DNA from: Rotaria sp. Silwood1 | Taxonomy: Eukaryota > Rotifera > Eurotatoria > Philodinida > Philodinidae | Direction of reading: 5' to 3' | NCBI GenBank assembly: GCA_905250075.1 | Contig: CAJNOP010000081.1 | Location: 124,001-188,000, forward strand | Length of the DNA: 64,000 nt | Part shown: positions 46,201-61,200 of the stretch, one piece after another | Position numbering within the stretch: the stretch's first letter is position 1 | How the letters are laid out: every line of letters begins with the position of its first letter | Position numbers and translations under genes: made by a program | The notes under the pieces: generated by a model | Told to the model about the DNA's origin: nothing | What the model saw: only the letters and a program-made list of their open reading frames with translations | Database searches by the model: none

Positions 46201-49200
46201 AAAAAAAAATCTATTGGTTCAGTTTTTTGTGGTGTTAAACTTTGAAACACGATGTAGTTACTGTTGCTGATCATAGAAAGACTGATTTATTTTCTATCAA
46301 TTTTAACACATCTTTCTCTTCAGTACTTTTTTATTTAATCTCTTAGACATGCAATCAGAAAGTAGTTCTTATATGGGCGAAACATTATTGATATACGATT
46401 AGAGGTATAAACCAATTGACTGAGTCGCTGCCGCAACACATCAGACGTTTGATTTTTAAAAATTTCCGACTGTCTGAAATTAGTTTTTGAACATGTTACC
46501 GGTTAGCTTTCTCGATCATCGTTTTGTCATTGTATCATTTCAAAATTTCTCGAAAAATTTCAGTCATCTCCATCAGTGAACACGAAAAAGAAGTTCAACA
46601 TTTCCAGTCGTCGATCAATACATGCGGTTGACAAATTTAATCTTATATCAAGAACGTGTGTCACAGTCTGTGATGACTCATTGCAAAGATATCTTATGAG
46701 AAGGAAGCGGACAAATAACTATACATATACTTCAATAATTCTTGTAGATCATGTTTCATAAAAACTAGAAAATATTTATTTAACCTGTTCCAACTTGTTT
46801 TTGTTGTAGAGAATTTGTTTCATTTGTTATATTATTATTCGGTGGTAAAACTTGTACTTGTCTTTGTCCAGATAAGATAGTAGCTGTTGGAATAGATGGT
46901 TGATTTGATGAAGGCATTGGATTAATTGATGTTGGTGTTGAACATGATAACTATAAGATTAAATAATAAAAATATTTTTTCTTCGTTTGTTGTTTTTTTT
47001 TATTAATACTTACATTAGTTCGAGATGGTAAAATATTACTTTGAGAACGAGGTGGATTCATATTTGAAGGATTATTACTTGCAACAATAATATTATTCGA
47101 AATAGATCGTTGAATTGTAGGAGAACTTGATGGTGAAGGTGATTGAATAAGTGATAGAGAAGGTGAAGGAGATGAATTAATTGGTGTTGGTGTAGTACTT
47201 AATGCCGATGTTCGAACCTAAATAAATGTAATAAAGTAAAATAAAATAAAATAAAATAAATAAAATTTACTCGAGTATTAATTGTTGATGTTAATGTTGC
47301 ATTAGGAGGAGGTGTTTGTTGTTTAATATTATCAATATTATTTTGTGCCATTGAAATTTGTTGTTGTTGTTGTTGTTGATGAACATTTCCAGTAGTAGTT
47401 TGTGTGGATTGTTGTTGTTGTTGTTGCTGCTGTTGCTGTTGTTGTTGTTGTTGTTTTAATTCTTTTTCTCGTTCTGATCGTTGATATGATACATCACTTG
47501 GTGTTAATGGTACATCAAAATTAATATCTATAGAGAAAGAAAAAAAAAACCAAATGAATAAATGAAGATTCTAATGCGTTTTCTTTTTTAATGTAAACAT
47601 ACTATTTTCTTGTAAAAGTGAACCTTGTTTTAAACCTCGTGTTTGATGATGTGCAGCTTGAACTATTTGTATTTGTTTAAATTTATTTAAATATAACATT
47701 GATGATAATTGTTGTTCAAATTGTGAAATAATATCAAATTTTTGATGATAAATTTGTAATAATTTTTGACAATTATCATGAACAAATAATTGATTTGTAC
47801 GTAACATTTGCCAATTATCATCTGACATCTTAAAATGAATATATACAAAAGAAAATTATTTAGCAAATTTTCGATGATCTTTTTATAATTATCTTACTTT
47901 TACAGTTCCTTTAATAACATGTTTCTTTTTTTTAATTAAATCATAAACAACACGACCTTCTTCACGTGGTCCAATAACTTGTTCAAAACGATGTTTACAT
48001 TGTTTTGGTGTACGTAATACACGTGAATAACGATTAACAATATCTGATATAAAATCCCAATTTTGTGTTAATGCATTTGTTGTATTATTAACAATTGATG
48101 ATGATGTTGGTGTTATAGTTGTTGATGTTGTTGATGATGGTAATAATGGTGATGATGATAATGATGTATTAGATAAAATTGATTGAGATTTATTTGCATT
48201 TGATGTACTTGAAAATGACATTGATGTTAATGGTAATTGTTGAATATTTTGTATTGCATCTAAGACTTTATAATCTTCGGATATAAGCCAATCACTATTA
48301 TCAATTTCAAGTAAACCTTGAAAATTATCTTTTGAAAGCATATCTTCAAGTTTAATTGGACGTGATAATGTTGATGTTGATGCTGAAACAATAACATTTG
48401 TATTTGAAGAATTTGGAAGTGGAGTAGTTGTTGTACCATTATTAACATATAATTGACGAGCTTTAATATTAGCTTGTGGTGTTATAGATGTTGAAATATT
48501 TGATGAAAATATTTTATTAGTATTATTATTTGATATTTGTTTTGATTTATTTAAAGTATTTGTTGATAATGATGATGATTGAGTATTAAGTAATAAATTT
48601 GATCGATCAAATAATGAACGTGGTACAAGAATATTTGTATCAGATTTTGACATATTTGTTGTATCAACAAGTGCTAAAATTAAAAATAAATTTATTATTC
48701 TATGAAAATCTAAAAATTTCTTTAAACAATTGTCCATTTTTATATCTTGCTATTGATGTTGGCTTTTATCTATCGGTAATAATCTCTATTTTTTTTTTTT
48801 CTTTACTAGAATCTTATTCTTTCTTAAAATATTGAGCAACGTTTTTAAGTACATATAATACATGATGGTTAATGGAAAATTCAATTAGAAGATTTTCATC
48901 TAAAATTTTGTTCAGAAACAGATTTTATGGCTAATAGAATATCCTAACCAATGGATAAATTACTTTCGAGTTGAGACTATGTACAGCATGTAGATCCAAA
49001 AGAGTTCATATCCTTAGCTTATCGTTGTCGAGATGCTGCAAATTTATTATAGTTTTTAAAATGAATGCTATGATCTCTCTCAGAAACATTAGAAAAAAAC
49101 TGATCGACAAATTTGAACTAAAACTTCGCACAAAGATAATCCTTAACGAGAATATCTTATTCTGAAATTTTAAGTGTTCTTCTTATCTTAAGATACAGCT

Positions 49201-52200
49201 ATAATAAACGCGTGTCTTTTATGGCTTTCATATATGACTGTAGATTCAATGCTCTTATTTTAGGATAAAGAAAAATTAAAAGATTCGAAATTTTCATAAT
49301 AAACTACTCTCACGAAAGTATATCTCTAATAGAGTTTTTTCATGAATAGTTAACGTAGCAATCGAACATTCACTAAAACAGTCATAAATCTAACTTGATA
49401 AAATATGAATTCAAAGCCTATAGGGACATCTTTAGTTTCACAGAATCTTACTCACAGTCAAAACATACAGTCGAACAGTGCTTGATCATGAGAATACAAT
49501 TTTTCGTAAAAGAATGGAGCTTATACATTCATATATTATCTTTTCTTATTATAAAATGAAACGTGTTTGGAAAATATATACAATCAAATATAGGAAAATT
49601 TCTCGAACGATTATATCTATCAAAAATGATATCAATACTTCAGCTCATATGAACTTTCATATGATTCTTTTTTTTGTTAAAGACATAGTTATTATAAAAC
49701 ATTAAACTACACGTATCCACTTTCACTACAAAACTATCTCAACTCATTTCATTAGAAAAAAGTCTTTCTGCAAACTTCAGATAATCGTCAGTAATTGTTT
49801 ACCTTTCGGTAGAGGAAACCGAATATATTCTTCTGGTTCAATCATCATTGCTTCTGATTCATAACCACAATCAAGTTCATCATCATTGTATATTTCTTCA
49901 TCTTCGTCTTTTAAGTGTTTCATTAAAATACCAGACCATATCTAATATAATTTAAATAAATAAAATCAATAAAAAGCGAAAACAAAAAAAGAAAACATTA
50001 CAAACCTCAAATTCTTGTCCATCTTCAGTGATCCAAATCTAAACAACAACTAAAGTAAGTTTATCATTGTTTTCTTTTGTATTATCTTATCATCTGTCTG
50101 TCTGTTAAAATTCATTTTCAATTTTCGAATTCAACTAAAAATCCTTATTTTTTTGTCTTGAAATAATTCGCATAAATTAAACAAAACACACGAAAAAATA
50201 AATCATGAAAAATTTTCATTTCTTTGTTTTTCAAGGCCAATATAAAATCATGATTCAAGATTGTTCATCATACTAAAACTAAGATCACTATATTAAAATA
50301 AACTGCTCAAGCTTTGCACTAGTCATCAACAGACTGATCAACAGATACTGAAAACCAATTTATAATAAAACAAAGAAAATGATCACAAATCTTGAATCAT
50401 GCTTTATTTCTTGATGCCCTGATATCCAGATATATATATACATGTGTGTGTGTGTATTGCTCAATTTATCGATTTATTTTTTATATTTGGAGAAAAAAAT
50501 TATTGAAGCAGGTACACGTATACAGGTTGGAAAAAAAATGAACAGCACTATGCTATATAACTGTATGTATGTTTAAAACAATACTAAGAGAATAAACGGA
50601 GAAAACAAACATGCAAGCACTGTTCTTAATATCATCTGTCATAACAGAAGAAAGATAAATTTTTTATTCCGCCTCCTCATATTTCTGTTAGATTTTTTCT
50701 GGTTCGTATTTTTTGTTGAATTGTTTGTGATTGTAATTGTGATCGAATTCGATAACTGGTTCTGGTTGTTGATGATAAGCGAGAATTTGAAGATTTATCA
50801 ATTGATGATTGATCAATAGTATCTATCCTAGATAATAAATTTCTTGTTGATTTCTTAGTCGTAAGTATTGGTTCTGAGGATTGAAACTTCGGATTATTAA
50901 AATTCATTTCAGATATAGCTGATTGTTTATTTAAGGAATTTAATGATGGTGATGAATCATCAAATCGAACTTTTCGTTGAACACCAGATTTTGTATTCGT
51001 AACTGATAGTGATTTCTTTCGAGGTAGAATTGGTGATGTACGTATCAATGTTGATATACTTGTTTTAGATTTTGATGAGTAGATTATATTCGAATAATTT
51101 GACGTACTATTATTAGAATTACTATGTAATTCATCATCATCATCGTCATCACTATTAAGACATTCTATGAAATTGATACAATCACCATTATTAATTTTAT
51201 GTTGATTTTCATTTTTTCGAGACGGTATTTGTTGTTTTATTTTACGATCAACTAATTTTGTTTGTATATTAGTGAATAGTAACGGTGATTGAGGTGGAGA
51301 TGGAATAATTTGTAAGCGACGACGTTGTTGTACACTATCATTAGATGTTTTGGAATAAGTCTTGATAGGATTGAATGAATGTTTAATAATTGCAGGAGAT
51401 AGAGGAGGCGGAGATAAAAGAGGAGATGGAGATATAGAAAAAGGAACTAATAATGATGTTATAGGAGAAGAAAAAAATGAATGATTAACAGCAGGAACAA
51501 CTGTAGAATTTTTCTCATAACGTGCTAATTCATTCGCTACCAAACTATATCGTGCACATGAATAAGTATAGTTATATTTGACCTTTCGTTCATTGTCTCG
51601 TGTATATGTATACATCATTTCATCATCTTCTTGTTCAAATTGTTTATCTTCTTGTTCTTTTAAAGCTTTTAAACGTGATAATTGCCAATCTTTTCGAATT
51701 TGCTCTGTATTAAGCTAAATATTACAACAAAATAAAATAAAATAAAATAGAATTCGTTTGATTTTTAAATTTTTAGAAAAAGAAATATTTTACATATATA
51801 TTTGAATTCGTTTGAGAAATTTGATGATGATCACCACGATGAGTTTCAATACAACGTAAAGCATATCGTTCGATCGGTCGAAGCTAAAATAAAAGAAAAT
51901 ATTGTTTTTTTTTTGTCCCTTTGAATATAACAATAACAAGATAATACTTGTTCATCAAATGTTTTTAATTTTTCTTCAATTTGATTCATATTTTGTTTTT
52001 GTTTTTCAATTAATTGATCTTCATTTAGATGAATTATTTCATCTTCATTAAACTCAATTAATTCAGCTTTAACTTCTTGAGTCAATTCATTTGCTGCTTG
52101 ACGATCTGTTTCATCTTCAACTGAAGCAAGAGCTTCTTCAATTTGTGTTGTTGTTAAATTATTATCTGTCATAGTTGTTGGACGATTCAAATCTAATTGT

Positions 52201-55200
52201 TCTTGATATTCATTTCGTTCACGTATAACATCTTCTATTGTTGTTGATGGATCAAATAATTCACGAATATTATTCTATTATTAAGAATTTTAATTAAAAA
52301 ACAAAAAAAAAAGAATTTAAATGAACGTTGTTACGAAAAAACTAAAATACTGGCAATACGAAATTTGAGCAAGTTCTTTTCTTTTTAATACCTTTTCATA
52401 TGCTGTGATAGGGTTCGTTGAGTTACCTATTGGAATTTTGTTTTTGTTATAGTCAGACGATGTTTTTGCAGTGAAACTTTAGTAGATTCGGTTAAAAGAA
52501 TGAGACAAGCTGATAAAAATTGCATTACGCCAAAAGCATCAAGACTAGATCGTGTCAATATTTATCGTACTCATGATATGATCAGAAAAAACATGATACT
52601 TTAAAGAAAATATCATATTCGGTATTAGAGATGTAACGGTGACGATGCCCCAGTCTACGATAGAACGACACATCAATCTAAACATATATGTATTGTCTAA
52701 CGGTGAACATATAATAGAACTATGGTGGTCTTGGATTGACTTCAATTGGGATGACGGTTTCGAAAAAACGAATACTTAAATTTAATAAAAATAGACTTAA
52801 GATTTTCGGAATCCAGGAGTTTAGATCCATATGAAGTTTGTCGGAATTCTCGAGCTTAATGTTCTCTTTAGAGAATGAGTTCGTTCTCTCTAATTAGTTT
52901 CATAGAATTTAGCTAATTTCTTGACATACATCTTTCCAAATTCGCATAGCCGAAATGAAGTCAAGATAGAGGAGGAAAAGCTAGATTTGAGTACTCCAAA
53001 GTATTACACTTCACCTATACTTCGGACTATTGAAGTCTCACTTTTCCCTCTTTGATCTAAGATCACCATAGTTTCATCATGCGTTTACCTTCTTCATTTT
53101 TATTATATGCGTCCATGTCTAGACTAGTGCAGTGCTCTGCGTAAGACTGGCAATCATCAACACCGAATAGTATACTCAAAACTGATTTCAGTTGTTTCAT
53201 TTCTTCATTGTTATCTTCGAATATTCTGACCTATGCTTCGCCTAAGATAGAAATTTCACGAAAAATTAAAACTTTGATAGTTTAAAATCTTATAAGACAA
53301 ACTCTTACTGATAGCACTTTTCTATCGTAACCGAAATAGCATCGTTTTTTCAAACTATATGACGAGTAAAATCAAAAGCAAAATTCGGATAAAATATTTG
53401 CAATATCGCGATTTGATGTTTTTATTGTATTTCAATTTTCATAAGTTTTACCACAAAAACAACATTTCTTAAAGCAACTCGATAAGTTCTACTCAACTAT
53501 GATGAAAAATTCTTTTGCTCAAGTTTGAAATTTCTGTTACTTTATAAAAGAAAAAAAGAAATACCTTTTTGAAATAATTAACATCAAAACTACCACCATC
53601 AATTGTTAAATCACCCAGCATACGTTTTTGATTTGCTTTTTTCAAAATATTTTCTTCAATTGTACTCTTACAAATAAGTCTTAAAAAATAAAAATAAATA
53701 ATTATTTTCTTGCTTATATAAATTCTTACCGATAAATGTGTACATCTTTTGTTTGTCCAATTCGATGACATCGATCTTGTGCTTGAGCATCCATTGTAGG
53801 ATTCCAATCTGAATCATAAAATATCACAGTATCAGCACCGGTTAAATTAACACCAATTCCTCCAGCACGTGTTGATAGTAGAAAAACAAATATTTTTTCA
53901 TCACTATTAAAACGTTCCATTAATATTTGTCGTTCAAAAACTTGTGTTGTACCATCTAATCGTAAATATGTATACCCATGATAATTTAAAAATACTTCAA
54001 GTATATCAAGCATTTTAGTCATTTGTGTAAATATTAAACAACGATGTTTATTATGTTTTAAATCTGATAAAAGTAAATCAAGTGTTTGTAATTTACCACA
54101 ATCATATTGTATAAGACGTCGTTCAGGAAATTGTAAAAACATCGTTTGTCTTATTGGTGAAAGAATATCAAAATCAATGGATGATAAAACTTCAATTATT
54201 GGTTTTGATTTATTGATTTTATTTGTTAAACGAATTCCATTTGATTGAAATAATTCAATAGGTGATGCTAATACACGTGTCGTACATATCATAAATCTAA
54301 AGTCCATTTCCGTTAGAATTATTGAAATGAAGATACATGTATAGGAGAATATCTTGAGAACTTGTTTATGTTTTTCTGATCGCGTGTATCTCAGGATTAT
54401 CGAAGGAAATTAATTATGAATAACTGTCTTTTTTTGTTATTTGAAAGAGCATGTGAAACTGTAATGCCTTTATTTTTTAATTATTATATGAATGCACTTC
54501 AATACAAATAGATGACCATTTTTCTTCAAATAAAAAAAAGGCTTTACAGTATAACATGTTCTTTTAAATAGAAAAAGCTATTAGCATAAGCTCTGCTGGA
54601 TTAAATTGTGCAACACGATGTAGTTACTATGGCTAACTGTAGGAAGATAGTTTTAGTATTGTATCTATTTTGGGACCCAATTCTACATTATTCTTGTCCA
54701 GAAATGTAATAAGGAAGTAGTTCATATATTATAGCAAGACGTGAATGATCTATGATGTGTGATCGTATATCAACAATGTCTATTACGATCATCTTTTAGA
54801 TCGTATTTTACAACAATATAAAATATATAGAATGACGACTTACAGAAAATTTTAGATTGCCAAATAGTCTATTTTTAAACCGCTATTTGATAAATATCTT
54901 TCAAAACTTCGTAGTATAAAGCTGAAAATTTTACCAACTAAAGTTTGAACACATCCTGGATACTTTATACAATCGAACTCAAGACCCATTTATATGGATG
55001 AAAGTCTGTTCAAATTCTTTTTATTTACCTATTAAGTATATCTCGATATTCATCTAATACTTCGCGATTTGTTTTTATTAATTGTCGTAGAGTATCCGTT
55101 GTTGACATATAATCTTGAGTTTTAGTTAATGATTCATATACTTGTTGACATAATGCATATCCACTAAATGTTATTCGATTAAACCGATGACATGGACGCA

Positions 55201-58200
55201 TAGCTAATTCAATTTGTGAAAGAAGATCAGAGCCATATACCGGACGAGATTGACAACGTTCTGCATTGATTTGACATAATAATTCATAACGAGATAAACG
55301 TTCTTGTTGACGTTGTTTACAAATTTCATGCTAAAAGATAACAATAAAAATGTTCTTAGTAAATATCTTTGTTTTATAAACATCATGTTTGATATACAGG
55401 AGTGACGCAACTGAATGGAAGAAGATAACCTTCTTCTGCTTGAAAAAATTTGATGGCAGCTTACTTCAAGTTTGAGAAAAATCAGGACGATATCTATCAT
55501 CAATGCATATAGATTTCGGCTATACCGTCTTTTTCTTTAATTTCAGAAAATTCGTGCTATACGCTCCTTCGATATCGTGAAGACTTTATGTAATTGAACT
55601 ATTTCTTCAATAAAATCGTGATTGAAATTAAATATTCTGTAATAAGTCTAAATGTTTTTAACCTATCTAAATTTTTGTCTCTTGACAAAAATTTGAAAAT
55701 ACTACGACAAAAGTAGTCATGACTTTATGAGTATTCAACAGCTAAAATCTTCAAATATAATTAAACATTCTGTGAGAAAATATTTCTACTACGAAGAACT
55801 GCAAGACTAAATCCAATATTTTAGTAGTCTATGCTCATATTTGCTATTCTGTGAATAGTTTTTATGTATAGGTCGATCCGTAAACACATCTTTACACATT
55901 TCGAACTGTAAGAAAAAAAAATTTACATTATATCTATTCAGCTACAACTAACTCCAAACGTTATTATGTTGGACTTCTTCTTCTACTCGAGTTTGGTGAT
56001 AAATGTAGAAAAGAAAAATATCGAATAGAAAAATAGAAAAATTAAAGACTTTGAAAATGTAAGTACAGCCCATCAGATTTAAAATCCTTGAAACTGATTA
56101 ACAGAAAAGTTTCAGAATCATATCAAATTGAGCTCTGATCTGACACTGACTCAACGAGTTCTAAGTGTGTCTATAGGTCTTTTCTTTACTCAGACACCTT
56201 CACTTATACGTACAGCCACACCCACACCCTCATATCCATTCATCCTCAACATGTAGCTTTCATCTATTTTGTTCTTTCGACATTTTTCTTTTCTGCTTTT
56301 GTTTTTTTGTTAATACGTCCTGCTCTAACCTTTTCACTTCGCTCATATCGCTTATGTTCCTAATAAAGAAAAAATTTTTATCAAGGAATAAATTTTGAAA
56401 CTTACATAAATATTTTCTGATTGAAATTCATGATCATTTAAATTTATTAATAGATTTTGTTTTATTTCGGAATGATTTCGAAGATCTAACAATAAAAATA
56501 ATAATCAATTTTTTTGTTAAACATTAAATAATAAAAACTTAATCATACTTCTTGTCGTTATTTCATTAGATTGTGACCATATAGAACTATTTCTATATCG
56601 TTCAATAATACTTGTTGTTAATTGAATATGTTGTCGTTTATCATCATTATTCGTAGAATTAATTATATTCATAATCATAGATTTAGTTGCTTGTAAACTT
56701 AATTGAATTCGATAACAAAGAAATATATCATTTGGTTGTGTATTATATAAAATACATGGATTTTTTAAATTAATATTAAAAATTAATTTCGGTATTTGAT
56801 ATTCGATTAAATATTGTTGAAAAATAAATGGTGAAATAATTGGTCGTGGTTCAAATAAATCAGGATGATTACAAACTTTTCTTAATTGCATAAGTATATT
56901 AATAACAGACATATAATTACCTTGTTGAATAATATCATATGTTGTTTTACATTGTATAAAATCTTCATATAATTGTCGTTGTCTTTTAGATAAATGACAT
57001 ATAATAATATGTTCAAATTTTTTAGGCATTTGTTTTTCAACATCAATTTTTAAACGACGTAATATAAATGGACGTAAAATTTTATGTAAACGTTTTATTA
57101 ATAAATCATTTGTTTGTATTTGTCCTTGTTCAATTATTTCTGTTAATGGATTTGAAAACCATTGACGAAATTCTTCATGTGATGAAAATAAATTTGGCAT
57201 TAAAAAATGCATTAATGACCATAATTCCATAAGAGAATTTTGTAATGGTGTACCTGTTAATAATAAACGACGTTGAGAATGAAAATTTAATAATGTTTGC
57301 CAACGTTGAGATTTAAAATTTTTTATATTATGTGCTTCATCTAATATTAAATATTTCCATTTTTTACGACGAAATAATTTTGCATCTTGTAATATAAGAT
57401 TATATGATGTTATACATATATGAAATGCATTCATTCTTGTCCAACCTTGACGTTTTAATTGACGTTCTTTTATTGAACCATAATATGTTAAAATTTTAAA
57501 AGCTGGACACCATTTTTTAAATTCTAATTCCCAATTAAGCATAACACTTGTAGGAACAACAATTAAATGTGGACCCCAAACACCTATTTAAGAAGTATTG
57601 TATTTCGATTTATATTGAATAAAATCTAATAGTAAAAATATTACCTTTTTCACAAGCTAAATGTGCAAGTAAAGCAATTGTTTGAATAGTTTTACCTAAA
57701 ATGTAAATATAAATAAATATTAAGGTAATTATCCAGCCGGGCTGTTGATATGAACGAGAGGAAGACGAACGAAACTCATCGTGATCTGACTTCTCTCACG
57801 ATAGATGACTTATCATCAGACCGTTCTTTCTTAATTCTATTCGCCTCCTAATGATACTGTCTGCTTATTGTTATTTCCGTCTCTCTGTCCAAGAAAATTT
57901 AATCGTGTTTCTAAACTTGGATACTGTCCAAAAAAACTTGGTGCAAAGGGCAAACATGTTAGGGAAAAGGATTCCTTCTTTAATCGGAAGATGAAATGTT
58001 GGTTGTTGAAAATTTTTATCACATTTATAGATATAAATGAATATCAATTTACTTTTAATAAATGTTGATTAGAAAAAAGATAGTTGTTTAAAAAAAATCC
58101 TCTGTTGATAAATGCTGTTGTTCGATATTTATGATTCATTGAGATTGAAGTTTATCAGGAAAATATGGCAAGATACTTTTATCATGAAAATTAAATTTCT

Positions 58201-61200
58201 TACATAATTAAACATCTACTCTATGAAGCTATGTTTATGAGATTCAGTCAAGAATGTATCAGGATACTTGAAGATATTTTTGCACTTTTAGAGTAACAAA
58301 GTTTAAAATGTTCTCACTCTAAACAAAATATGAAGGTCTGACCGGTCTAAAATTCATACTGACACTGAACTAACAAGTTGTCATATTATACCATCTGTAG
58401 ATAGTGATATTTAACATAGTCAGCTTTCCACAATGTTTTCTTTACACACTATTTATGAAATACGAAGAACAAAAACAAATTAATAAGACATACCGGTTAC
58501 GACCAGTCTACCAGTTCCATCTCTGAAATATACTATTGAATACTATCTATTTATTTCGATTTTCAAGAAAGATGTACAATGTTGACGATAAGACAATTGC
58601 ACAGAAATGTATCACTTCTAGTTCTAGTCATAATACAAACAGTTGCATTCAATATTTTTCGACCAGATTTATTTTCAAATTTGCTGATAAGATTCTAAAT
58701 AGCTCTTTTTCTACGTAACTATGTACAGTAAAAATCTCCACTAGTAAACATCTCCTAATTATAAACAGTCTCAGATATGACAGACCGATTTTTGCAGTAA
58801 ATACCGCTTCCTCTAATGTGAACACTTCATTCTGGACAATTAACACTTTTTTTCTGTTGCTTTTACTATGATAACCTATTTCCTGTCGCCTATTTCGTAT
58901 ACACTACGCGTAAGTACACTTTGTGTATGATTTGATTACTGTGCGTGTAAAGTCAAGAATAACATCATGATACGTGCTTACATTGCAAGAAAAAGTTCTA
59001 TTAACTCATTATAAATATTTTAACAAAAGAATAAATAGTCAAGCCTTTTTCTATGACTAATAAAAAAGGCATTTTTTCGAGAACTTTTTCTTTATTTCAA
59101 AGCAAACCATACTTCAACTCTCTAAGGTGAACACTTTGCAATGATTTCGACAATGTTCAGAATAGAGACGTTTTACTGTATTTTTAGCCAACTATCAAGT
59201 TGTCCACCGTAAAGTTTATATAACTGATTCAGTACTACGTTTGTAGATCATTTCATCGACACCATCATGTAGAGTGTGCATTTTTACCAGGACTCACCAC
59301 CCTGGTCGCTTTGATTGCTTCATTCTCTCTCTAGGCGAAGAAAAGATTTTCACTACCGTGTTTCAGCATGATTTACATATGTCAAAAAGCCAGCATTCAT
59401 GAAGCTCTTTATTGAAAAATGGTCGAATGGTAGCAAGAAACTAGCAAATATCCATGACAAATCTCCTTCGTCACTCCGCGTATTGCAGAGTATTTAATGA
59501 TTTCGATATAACTCAGCTTCTTTTCAATAAAAAGCTTCATAAATGTACGATATTTGACATGCCTGAATCATTCTCAGACGCCCTAGTAAATTCTAAGCCA
59601 AAATACACAATTTACACGATGGTTTAGGTGAACAGATTCACAAACTTTCCGAATAAATTGATATCTATAAATGTTTTCATATAAATAATGTTAATTTACA
59701 GAGTGTCGAAATCGATCAGTAAACTAAAAGTGCATATTAGGTTTTTTTTATTTATCTAATTGCTTTAATTGTATCTTCATGTATCTATGTCCTATTGCTC
59801 TTCATTTCTTTTGCATTCTAATTTTTTTTTTGTATAACAAATAAATCAATTTACCTAAACCCATTTCATCAGCTAATATACAATTAAGTTTTTTTTCATA
59901 TAATGTAACAAGCCAATCAAGACCAACATGTTGATACTCTCTTAATGGATGTTTAAGTAGAAAAGGCACCGGTGTTTTAACTGTTGTAGTATTAAGTGTA
60001 AAACCTGTTGGTTGAAATGCTTGAACTGTTGTTGCTAAATCATTCATTTGTTTATCTGTTGTTATTTGATTATTTTCTATTAAATTATTATCATCTATTT
60101 CATTTGATATTGATTCTTCATCGAAAATTTCATTTATATCACTATCACTTAAATTTTCATCTTCATTATCGTCATCTTCTTGTTGTTGATGTAATTCTTG
60201 TGATAAATTATTTTCTTTTTCATTTGATAAATTTAATACATCAATACCATAATGACGTTTTAATAAATTTTCAATTGATTCTTGTTGATCAGCTTGAAGT
60301 TCTTTGAGTTCATTTAAATCATATTCATCTTTTTCATATTGTTCTTCATGTTCAATTGTTTCTTCATTATCTTCATTATTTATATCATCATGTATATAAT
60401 AGTCACTATCATCATTATTATTTATTTGATTTTGATTTATTGTTGGTTGTAAAGATTTTACAAGCCAATTTGAATATTTTTCTGTTTGATTAACAATTAA
60501 ATTTAAATTTATATCTAATTGATGTTTACGTAATTGTTCTAAACGTGTTGTTTGTTTATATTCAGCTATTTTATTTATATTTTTCCAAAAATTCATAACT
60601 TCTTTACATATAAGTTGTGCTTGTTTACGTATACGTTTATATTCATTATGTTGTTGTTGATTTTTTAATTGATTTTTATCATGAAAATATTTTAAAACAG
60701 CAATAGAAAGTTTTTTAGCCATTTCTTGTTTCCAACGTTTTTCAAGTATAAAATCTTCTGCTAACCAACGCATTTCATCAAGTAAATAATCCCAATGTGT
60801 TTTACGTTTTTTAGGTTCTAAACATTTTGCTAAACGTTGATTTGTCCATTTTCCATCAGATTTTAATTCATCAATACGTTTTAATATATGTGTTTCATGT
60901 TTAATACGATCAAATGATTGATTTGAAGAATTTATTGATTGATATCGTTGACGTTTACCACATCGTGATGATGATACTGATACTGATGATGATGTGAATG
61001 GTGTAAATGATGTATTATTAATATCATGTAAATTTTTTTCAACTTTTTCAATAAGATCTTCTTCAGCTTGAATAAAACGTTGTTCATCTAATGATAAATC
61101 AGGTCGATCACACATTTGTAAATTAACATATTCATGAACTAGAGTACGATGAGATTGTACAATATCATTAAGACAATTAAACATTGATTGAATATTATTA

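Noticed and set aside
47401-47460. TTG/CTG trinucleotide tract as a non-coding microsatellite
   Set aside because: It is in frame within an EP400 exon and encodes polyglutamine, as expected for this family's C-terminal tail.
57837-58068. Frames on both strands near 57.9 kb with [15 protein letters not shown]-like sequence
   Set aside because: They lie in the long EP400 intron, overlap each other antisense and have no splice context.
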